Part shown: positions 57,417-64,000 of the stretch, piece by piece
Layout: each line of letters begins with the position of its first letter
Position numbering within the stretch: position 1 is the stretch's first letter
Assembly (NCBI RefSeq): GCF_900604315.1
Contig: NZ_LR026978.1
Location: forward strand, 2,742,325 to 2,806,324
Direction of reading: 5' to 3'
Length of the DNA: 64,000 bases
Source of the DNA: [Erwinia] mediterraneensis
GTDB taxonomy: Bacteria > Pseudomonadota > Gammaproteobacteria > Enterobacterales > Enterobacteriaceae
Translations under genes and position numbers: made by a program
The notes under the pieces: generated by a model
Database searches by the model: none
The model's input: only the letters and a program-made list of their open reading frames with translations
What the model was told of the DNA's origin: nothing

Positions 57417-59312
57417 ATGTTAAAAACTACCCAGTCACGCTTTACCGCAACGTTAGTTGCATTTTTTCTTCTGCTGATGCTCGTCACCGTGGTGATGATT
57501 AATCAGCTCGTCGCTCCGCAGTTGAGCCATAACGAGAGCCGTCTGGTACGTTACGAAGTAGACAGCCTGGCGATGCGGATCATTGAACAGATGAACCGCG
57601 TCCAGGCGCAACAGCGCGCGATTACCGAAGCAGCGGCGGTGATGGAGAGTGCGACTATCGATCAGCTGCTGCCCGCGCTGGTCAATCAGTATCAGGATGT
57701 CAACGTGTTTGGCGGCGGGATCTGGCCGTTGCCCCATCGTCGTGACGCGCAAAAAGAGAAGGACAGCAGCTTTTTCGCCCGTGACAGCAGCAACCAGCTG
57801 CAGGCGAACAGCTACTGGAATTCAGCCGCTGCGGATAACTACTGGCAGCAGCCCTGGTACAAAGAGGGCCTTGCCGCGCCGAAAGGCGAGTGCGCCTGGG
57901 CAAAAGCGTATCAGGATGCGGCCAGCCCGCAGCCACGCACCAACTGCGCGATGGCCATTTACCGTAACGGGAACGCCTGGGGTGTGGCGACCATCGATGT
58001 GACCCTGGGCTTCTTTAACCAGCTGGCAAAGCAGATGGGCGACGCGATTCAGGGACGTGTGCTGATTGTGGAAGCGGATGGCAAAGTTGTCGGCAATGGC
58101 GCGCTGTCAGAGGGGACGCCGAAGCTGGAGAATCTCAGCGAGCTGAGCCTGGCGATGGCGGCACCGCTGAAAGCGCTGCTGGCTGAGGCGGGTACGGAAC
58201 CGAAGCAGAGCCACTACAGCGGTACAGAGGGGGATCATACCCTGTTCCTGCAGCCCATTCCCGGCAGCCCCTGGTATCTGGCCAGCGATGTGCCCACCAG
58301 CCTGCTGGAGCAGCAGACCAACAGCATGTTAACCCGCCTTGGGTTGGTGCAGGTGCCACTGGCGCTGCTGCTGTTGCTGGTACTGCTGGGCTTTGTGCGT
58401 ACCATGATGAAACGTCTCGACCATCTCAACAGCAACATCCAGGCGCTGTCGAAGGGTGGCGCCGATCTGACGCAGCGTTTACCCGCCAGTAACAGTCCGG
58501 AATTCAATGCGGTGGCGCAGAGCTTTAACCAGTTTATTGGCTACCTGCAAGGCTTAATGCGACAGGTAGGCGACAGCGCGCTGGCGATTACCGTCGCGTC
58601 GCGCGAAATCGCCAGAGGCAACGCCAATCTCTCTGCGCGCACCGAAGAGCAGGCCAGCTCGATTGTGGAAACCGCCGCCTCTATGGAGCAACTGACCGGT
58701 ACGGTACGCCAGAATGCCGACAACGCCACTGACGCCAATCAGCTGGCGGGCGGCGCATCGCAGGTGGCGGCGCGCGGTTCGGAAGTGGTGCGTCAGGTGG
58801 TGAGTACCATGGGGGAGATCCATCAGTCGTCGCGCAAGGTGGTGGATATTATCAGCGTGATCGACAGTATCGCCTTCCAGACCAATATCCTTGCCCTGAA
58901 CGCGGCGGTAGAAGCGGCGCGTGCTGGCGAGCAGGGACGCGGTTTTGCCGTGGTGGCTTCAGAGGTGCGCAACCTGGCGCAGCGTTCCGCCAATTCCGCG
59001 CGCGAAATCAAGACGCTGATTGAGACCTCGGTCGCAAATATCGATGCCGGCAGCCAGCTGGTTGAGCAGGCGGGTCAGACCATGGATGAACTGATGCAGG
59101 GCGTCAACAGCGTGACCACGCTGATGGGCGAAATCATGTCAGCCAGCCGCGAGCAGAGTATGGGGATCGAACAGGTTAACGTAGCGATCAATCAGCTCGA
59201 TGGCACCACGCAACAGAATGCGGCGCTGGTAGAGCAGGTTTCTGGTGCCGCCCGGGCGATGGAGGAGCAGAGCATCCAGCTGGAACAGGTGGTGCAGCGC
59301 TTTAAACTCTGA
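57417..59312 (+). CDS. methyl-accepting chemotaxis protein
   Basis: 631 residues. TM1 (about 13-33), a periplasmic double-Cache-like sensor to about 300 ([16 protein letters not shown] region), TM2 ([13 protein letters not shown]), HAMP and the signalling tip. The tip core [20 protein letters not shown] is given by [10 protein letters not shown]. It lacks the C-terminal NWETF-type pentapeptide, so CheR binding would need other receptors. The ligand is unknown; the sensor resembles energy or amino-acid type receptors. Confidence 0.92.
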   Translation: MLKTTQSRFTATLVAFFLLLMLVTVVMINQLVAPQLSHNESRLVRYEVDSLAMRIIEQMNRVQAQQRAITEAAAVMESATIDQLLPALVNQYQDVNVFGGGIWPLPHRRDAQKEKDSSFFARDSSNQLQANSYWNSAAADNYWQQPWYKEGLAAPKGECAWAKAYQDAASPQPRTNCAMAIYRNGNAWGVATIDVTLGFFNQLAKQMGDAIQGRVLIVEADGKVVGNGALSEGTPKLENLSELSLAMAAPLKALLAEAGTEPKQSHYSGTEGDHTLFLQPIPGSPWYLASDVPTSLLEQQTNSMLTRLGLVQVPLALLLLLVLLGFVRTMMKRLDHLNSNIQALSKGGADLTQRLPASNSPEFNAVAQSFNQFIGYLQGLMRQVGDSALAITVASREIARGNANLSARTEEQASSIVETAASMEQLTGTVRQNADNATDANQLAGGASQVAARGSEVVRQVVSTMGEIHQSSRKVVDIISVIDSIAFQTNILALNAAVEAARAGEQGRGFAVVASEVRNLAQRSANSAREIKTLIETSVANIDAGSQLVEQAGQTMDELMQGVNSVTTLMGEIMSASREQSMGIEQVNVAINQLDGTTQQNAALVEQVSGAARAMEEQSIQLEQVVQRFKL

Positions 59313-59328
59313 GGATCCGGGATAACCG

Positions 59329-59362
59329 CAGCGCGACCTTCGGGTCGCGCTGTGCTTTTTTT
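59329..59362 (+). terminator. intrinsic terminator of the chemoreceptor gene
   Basis: CAGCGCGACC, TTCG tetraloop, GGTCGCGCTG form a perfect 10-bp stem closed by a stable UUCG loop, followed by TGC and eight T residues. Confidence 0.95.
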
Positions 59363-59560
59363 TCCGCGCTTTACCCACTTTCCCTGTTCACTGCTACGCT
59401 TACCAGAGATTCTGCTACAGAAACTGCAATTTTCAGCCATTTACTGTCTGTCGTGCCGGGGCGACTCAACCGCACGGAATGCCATCTTTCTGCTCGCCTT
59501 TTTGCCGCCCGAAAAGAAGTGATGGTGTAAAATGGTTAGGATTTTTCTGAAGGAGTTGTC

Positions 59561-60094
59561 ATGCCCGCAATTGAAGTTATCCTCGTCGACCATCTTGATC
59601 GTCCCACCGGTAAAATGGAAAAGCTGGAAGTGCATGAAAAAGGATTACTGCATCGCGCCGTGACGGTTTATGTGTTTAATTCGCGCCATGAGTTGTTGCT
59701 GCAGCGCCGTGCCAGCGATAAATACCACTGCGGCGGCTTGTGGAGCAATACCTGCTGCGGTCATCCCTATCCCCATGAGACGACGCAGGCGGCCGCGGAG
59801 CGACGTCTGTCGGAAGAGATGGGGATGGATCTGCGCCTGACGCCGGTATTTAGTCTGAGCTACAACCTGCCGCTCAGTAACGGGCTGACCGAGCATGAAT
59901 TTGGTCATGTCTTTTTTGCTGTCAGCGATGCGCACCCGGTGCTGAATCCGGAAGAAGCGGATGCCTGGTGTTATCGTCCGGTCAGTGCGCTGCGTGATGA
60001 AATAGCGCGCGATCCCGGGCGTTTTACCCCCTGGTTTCTGCACACCTTTCCGCGTATTCCTGATTATCTTGAGGCATTTAGCCTGCCCGCCTGA
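59561..60094 (+). CDS. idi: isopentenyl-diphosphate delta-isomerase, type I
   Basis: Interconverts IPP and DMAPP for isoprenoids. 177 residues (E. coli 182). Nudix-like fold. The catalytic cysteine is in NTCCGHPYP, and the metal site is EEMGMDL with the EHEFGHVFF glutamate. AAGGAG precedes the ATG. It is a stand-alone gene with no carotenoid genes in the window. Confidence 0.95.
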   Translation: MPAIEVILVDHLDRPTGKMEKLEVHEKGLLHRAVTVYVFNSRHELLLQRRASDKYHCGGLWSNTCCGHPYPHETTQAAAERRLSEEMGMDLRLTPVFSLSYNLPLSNGLTEHEFGHVFFAVSDAHPVLNPEEADAWCYRPVSALRDEIARDPGRFTPWFLHTFPRIPDYLEAFSLPA

Positions 60095-60130
60095 GGCCGG
60101 TGTCGCGTCGTCCCTGACGCGGCTTCGCCA

Positions 60131-61600
60131 TCAGCGGGAAAAATCCTCGGCATCCACATCGTAACCTGACGGCTCCCAGCGAATCGCCAGCAGCGCCAGC
60201 AGCCCCGCCAGCGGCGCAAGGAAGATTACCCAAAAGACCTGTGTATCGAGCGTGGCGGCCAGCACCGGAAACGCGAACAGCGAGACGGTGGAGCTGCCAC
60301 GCATCAGTGTCTGGTTAAAGCCCACGCCCACGCCGCGCAGCGAGGTAGGGTAGCTGAGCGACGCGAAGGTCATGGTGTGCGAACCGGGGCCAAAGCCCTG
60401 GCCAAACAGGAACAGCGCCAGCATCGCAATCGCCAGCGCCGCTTCCTGCCCGCCGTCGGGACGACCAATCAGCGCCAGACCGAGCAGGGCGATGCACTGA
60501 CAGGCGTAGCCCGCCACCGACATCTTCCAGGCTCCCAGCGCAGGCACCAGACGCACCGCCAGCAGGCCGCCGACAAAGGCGAACAGCAGGTTGAGCGCCA
60601 GCGACACCAGGATAGTGGTCAACATCGACTGAGCCAGAAAGCTGGAGATAATCACCGGCAGGCCAAAGGCCACGGCGTTATAGGCAAAGGAGGAGGCGAC
60701 AGAGGTAATGGTCGCCAGCAGCGTACGCCGCAGATAGATGCCCTGCAGCAGCGCGCCGTAGTTACGCCAGCTGGCGCGTCGCGCGGGTTTTAACTTGCTG
60801 AGGTCCGCATCCGGTGCCACTTCGGCATTGATGTTATAGGAGCTGCGCAGGATCGCTGCGGCCCCTTTCAGATTGCCCTGATTTGCGGCCCAGATCGGTG
60901 ATTCGCTCATATAGCGGCTGCGGATGGCAATAATCGCTATCGCTGGCACGGCACCAAAACCAAGGATCACGCGCCACAGCCAGTCAGTGTGGCTCTCCGG
61001 CAGCACCGCATAGAGCAGCAGCACCAGCAGATAGGAGACGCTGATGGCGGCATACCAGGTGGGACACCACATCGCCACGCTGGCCGCCTTGTTGCCTTTG
61101 CCGCGCAGCTTTGAAAACTCAGCCAGAAACGCCATGGCTACCGGCAAGTCGATACCTACCCCCAGTCCCATCACAAAACGGGCGCCCGCCAGCACATATT
61201 CATTCGGCGCGAAGGCGCAGGCGAGGGCCGCGAAAACAAAGAAAAACATATCCGCCATAAAAACGCGGTAGCGGCCAATTTTGTCGGTAAGGTAGCCGCC
61301 GATCAGGGCGCCGACAATGGCGCCGAAGGTAATGGCGGAAGCCACCATACCTGTGCCGGCAGGCGTCAGGTTGAATTCCCGCGCCACATCTTTAATGCCG
61401 AACGCCAGAGCGCCCAGGTCATAGGCGTCAAGAAAAACACCGCCCAGCGCAATCGCCACGACGATACGCGCGTTGCTGCGCGACTGAGTGCTGTCATTAA
61501 CCAGCGCAGAGACATCGGCAGCGCTACGGATCCACTGCGTTTTCCCGGTGGGTAGGTTTCCTGTTTGCGCGACATGCGCGGAGGAAGTTAAGTCGGACAT
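60131..61600 (-). CDS. MFS transporter, sugar-porter/metabolite:H+ symporter type
   Basis: 489 residues, 12 hydrophobic helices. The cytoplasmic motif GGYLTDKIGRYRV is the MFS D-x-x-GR loop, and PVAMAFLAEFSKLRGKG is the second. YPTSLRGVGVGFNQ is the late conserved stretch. The N-terminal ~35 residues are polar. The substrate is not determinable; aromatic acids or sugars are possible. It is convergent with idi. Confidence 0.85.
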   Translation of the reverse strand: MSDLTSSAHVAQTGNLPTGKTQWIRSAADVSALVNDSTQSRSNARIVVAIALGGVFLDAYDLGALAFGIKDVAREFNLTPAGTGMVASAITFGAIVGALIGGYLTDKIGRYRVFMADMFFFVFAALACAFAPNEYVLAGARFVMGLGVGIDLPVAMAFLAEFSKLRGKGNKAASVAMWCPTWYAAISVSYLLVLLLYAVLPESHTDWLWRVILGFGAVPAIAIIAIRSRYMSESPIWAANQGNLKGAAAILRSSYNINAEVAPDADLSKLKPARRASWRNYGALLQGIYLRRTLLATITSVASSFAYNAVAFGLPVIISSFLAQSMLTTILVSLALNLLFAFVGGLLAVRLVPALGAWKMSVAGYACQCIALLGLALIGRPDGGQEAALAIAMLALFLFGQGFGPGSHTMTFASLSYPTSLRGVGVGFNQTLMRGSSTVSLFAFPVLAATLDTQVFWVIFLAPLAGLLALLAIRWEPSGYDVDAEDFSR

Positions 61601-61810
61601 GATGTTGTCTTTATTGTAGGATTATCTGTGCAAATGAGAATAATCCGCTGCGTCATTCTCATAAATTCCATTTTGTTATAACTCAGAACCACAGGCTCTG
61701 AGCGCGTGACGCGGTGTTGCTCACGAAATGTACGATCGTTGCCGCAAGCGGAGCGCATTGAGCTACGCTTTTAAACAGATAAAAGTTGAACAGCAAACAA
61801 GGACTTAATT
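61601..61810. promoter_or_regulatory. divergent promoter region of the MFS gene and osmF
   Basis: GAGCTACGCTTTTAAAC before osmF resembles a sigma-S -10 (CTA-N-CTTAA). This would suit osmotic and stationary-phase control of the OsmF importer. No perfect -35 was identified. Confidence 0.4.
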
Positions 61811-62728
61811 ATGGCTGGGTTTTACTGGCGTTATGGTTTACTGGGGATGGCGTTGCTGGTGCTTGCTGGCGGGGCCCAGGCGGCCGATCCGGTGCGGGTA
61901 GGATCGAAAATTGATACCGAAGGCTCTCTGCTGGGCAATCTTATTCTGCAGGTGCTGGAAAAGCACGGCGTGAAAACCGTGAATAAAATTCAGCTCGGTA
62001 ATACGCAGGTGGTGCGCGGCGCTATTCTGGCAGGCGAGCTGGATATCTATCCGGAATATACCGGTAACGGTGCGTTTTTCTTTAATGATGAGCAAGATAG
62101 CGCATGGAAAAATGCCGAGGCGGGTTACCAGAAGGTGAAGACGCTGGATGCGGAAAAAAATCAGCTGGTATGGCTGACCCCCGCGCCAGCCAACAACACC
62201 TGGACCATTGCGGTGCGCAGCGACGTAGCGCAAAAAAATAACCTCAACTCGCTTGCCGATCTCGGCGCATATCTGCGCAACGGTGGCAGCTTTAAGCTGG
62301 CGGCCTCGGCGGAATTTATTGAACGCAGTGATGCGCTGCCCGCGTTTGAAAAAGCCTATAACTTCAAACTCAACCAGGATCAGCTGCTGTCGCTGGCGGG
62401 CGGGGATACTGCCGTCACCCTGAAAGCGGCGGCGCAGCAAACCTCCGGCGTGAATGCCGCCATGGCCTATGGCACCGACGGTCCGGTGGCGGCGTTGGGA
62501 TTGCAAACGCTCAGCGATCCGGCAGGCGTGCAGCCGATCTACGCTCCCACACCGGTGGTGCGCGCCGCAGTGCTGAAACAGTATCCCGATCTTGAAAAAT
62601 GGCTACAGCCGGTGTTCGCGTCGCTTGATGCCAGAACGCTGCAACAGCTGAATGCGCAAATTGCGGTAGAAGGGCAGGATGCCAGCAGTGTCGCGGCGCA
62701 CTATCTGCAGCAGAAGAAATTGCTGTAG
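61811..62728 (+). CDS. osmF: osmoprotectant (glycine betaine-type) ABC transporter binding protein OsmF
   Basis: Periplasmic binding protein, 305 residues. Signal peptide ends AGGAQA. GSKIDTEGSLLGNLILQ, DIYPEYTGNGAFFF and TNDAVWAADG-equivalent AYGTDGPVAALGL match the OpuCC/YehZ family. E. coli OsmF (YehZ) is the low-affinity glycine betaine system. First gene of osmF-yehY-yehX. Confidence 0.94.
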   Translation: MAGFYWRYGLLGMALLVLAGGAQAADPVRVGSKIDTEGSLLGNLILQVLEKHGVKTVNKIQLGNTQVVRGAILAGELDIYPEYTGNGAFFFNDEQDSAWKNAEAGYQKVKTLDAEKNQLVWLTPAPANNTWTIAVRSDVAQKNNLNSLADLGAYLRNGGSFKLAASAEFIERSDALPAFEKAYNFKLNQDQLLSLAGGDTAVTLKAAAQQTSGVNAAMAYGTDGPVAALGLQTLSDPAGVQPIYAPTPVVRAAVLKQYPDLEKWLQPVFASLDARTLQQLNAQIAVEGQDASSVAAHYLQQKKLL

Positions 62729-62748
62729 CGGAAACTGCCCAGGGAAAG

Positions 62749-63906
62749 ATGAAGCACATACGTTTTTACCATCCGGTTCCGCTGCTGCTGCTGGCGCTGT
62801 TGAGCCTGACGCTGGGCGGTCTGCCGTTTCTCACTTACGCGGCTAACCGCCTGGTGGCGGGCGAGCCGATCATGCTGTGGCAACTGACGCACGGCCCCGG
62901 ACTGCTGCTGCCGCTGGCGCTGCTCTGGTTGCTGGTATGGCGTCCGCCACGACCTGCGACCTTTCTGCTGTTGTTGCTGCTGGCCGAACTGCTGCTGGCG
63001 GGCATGGTTTTCCTCAGCGGTCACCATGCCGCCGCGCTGGCGGCAGAGGGCAGCCGTCTGGCCCGTACCGCTTTTGGCAGCGGCCTGTGGCTCTCCGCCG
63101 CGCTATGTCTGCTGCTGGCGGCTGAGGCGATTCGTCATCTCACCCCTCATCCACTCTGGCGACTGCTGCTTAACGCTCAGGTCTGGCTGCTGCCGCTGCT
63201 GATGCTGCTCAGCGGGCAACTGGATCAGCTGTCATTACTGAAAGAGTATGCCAGTCGCCAGCAGGTTTTTGACCAGGCGTTTGCCCGCCATCTGGCTTTG
63301 CTGGTAGGCACGCTGCTGACCGCGCTGCTTATCGGCATGCCGCTGGGTATCTGGCTCTGCCGGCGGCCCGGCTGGCAGTCAGCAACCTTTGGCGTGCTGA
63401 ATGTGATTCAGACGGTGCCCTCGGTAGCGCTGTTTGGTTTGCTGATTGCGCCGCTGGCCGGACTGGTGCAGCGCTTTCCCGCGCTGGGCGACTGGGGCAT
63501 CGGCGGCATTGGCGCGGCGCCGGCGCTGATTGCGCTGGTACTTTATGCACTGTTGCCACTGGTGCGCAGTGTCGTGGCGGGTCTGCAGCAGGTGCCCGCC
63601 GGGGGGAGGGAAACGGCGCGCGGGATGGGGATGGGGCCGCTGCAGCAGTTCTGGCATGCTGAAGGGCCGCTGGCGCTCCCGGGCTGGCTGGCCGGTTTAC
63701 GCGTGGTGGTGGTGCAAACCCTGGGCATGACGGTGATCGCCGCCCTGATTGGTGCCGGGGGTTTTGGGGCGATTATTTTTCAGGGCCTGCTGAGCAGCGC
63801 GCTCGATCTGGTACTGCTCGGCGTGATTCCGGTGATTGCGCTGGCCGTTGTTCTGGATGCGCTGTTCCGGCTGGTGATTTCCCTGCTGGAGGTAACAAAC
63901 CGATGA
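62749..63906 (+). CDS. yehY: osmoprotectant ABC transporter permease YehY
   Basis: 385 residues, about nine hydrophobic helices. The EAA loop is GGRETARGMGMGPLQQFW. QTVPSVALFGLLIAPL and GAGGFGAIIFQGLLS are family features. The long Leu/Ala-rich N-terminal half has four extra helices. It overlaps yehX by 4 nt (ATGA). Confidence 0.94.
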   Translation: MKHIRFYHPVPLLLLALLSLTLGGLPFLTYAANRLVAGEPIMLWQLTHGPGLLLPLALLWLLVWRPPRPATFLLLLLLAELLLAGMVFLSGHHAAALAAEGSRLARTAFGSGLWLSAALCLLLAAEAIRHLTPHPLWRLLLNAQVWLLPLLMLLSGQLDQLSLLKEYASRQQVFDQAFARHLALLVGTLLTALLIGMPLGIWLCRRPGWQSATFGVLNVIQTVPSVALFGLLIAPLAGLVQRFPALGDWGIGGIGAAPALIALVLYALLPLVRSVVAGLQQVPAGGRETARGMGMGPLQQFWHAEGPLALPGWLAGLRVVVVQTLGMTVIAALIGAGGFGAIIFQGLLSSALDLVLLGVIPVIALAVVLDALFRLVISLLEVTNR

Positions 63907-64000
63907 TTCAGTTTGAACGGGTAAGTAAGTCGTTTGCCGGTATGCCTGCGGTCAGCGATTTGACGCTGGACATTGCGGCGGGCGAATTTGCTGTGCTGAT
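63903..64000 (+). CDS. yehX: osmoprotectant ABC transporter ATP-binding protein YehX, partial
   Basis: 32 codons before the right edge: MIQFERVSKSFAGMPAVSDL and then TLDIAAGEFAVLI, the usual N-terminus of an OpuCA-like ATPase just before Walker A. Position and overlap with yehY support the name. Confidence 0.85.
   Translation, partial: MIQFERVSKSFAGMPAVSDLTLDIAAGEFAVL

Noticed and set aside
59561..60094. part of a carotenoid gene cluster
   Set aside because: No crt genes lie nearby; idi stands alone.

Overview
The window is ordinary chromosomal DNA of a Gram-negative enteric bacterium. Most genes match Escherichia coli K-12 orthologues in length and motifs, but the gene order and the absence of galE beside galT point to the Erwiniaceae (Pantoea, Mixta or Erwinia). 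I infer this from content and synteny; no search was run. No rRNA, tRNA, CRISPR array, insertion sequence or prophage was seen.

Left block (1-23397) follows the E. coli 17-minute region: galT (cut by the window edge), modF-modE, acrZ, modABC, ybhA, pgl, ybhB with two extra redox/stress-type genes, bioA/bioBFCD, an orphan ABC ATPase, uvrB, ybhK and moaABCDE. Molybdenum is the main theme: ModE, its boxes before modA and moaA, the ModABC importer, and a Moco riboswitch ahead of the cofactor operon. Biotin synthesis is complete from bioA to bioD around a BirA operator.

An accessory segment (23394-32805) separates moaE from ybhL. It holds an OBAP-type lipoprotein, one uninterrupted 2404-codon gene and yaiW. 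The giant protein ends in a domain with the zinc and flanking motifs of aspzincin (M35-like) metallopeptidases. It also has a central membrane hairpin and a Ser/Pro-rich linker, a layout that suggests a large secreted toxin or effector. This is the most unusual object in the window.

The middle block (32880-39467) resumes the 17-minute order (ybhL, ybhN-clsB-ybhP, ybhQ, rhlE), with a chromosomal ccdAB toxin-antitoxin pair inserted before rhlE. At rhlE/dusC the order jumps to the E. coli 48-minute region: dusC, yohF, yohD, yohC, pbpG, dld, bglX and the osmF-yehY-yehX importer. ldtB, a GH15 glucoamylase-like enzyme, a heme-handling HmuS gene, an MscS-type channel, an MpaB/Lcp-family protein, a SUFU-domain protein, a chemoreceptor, idi and an MFS transporter are interspersed. 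The right edge cuts yehX.
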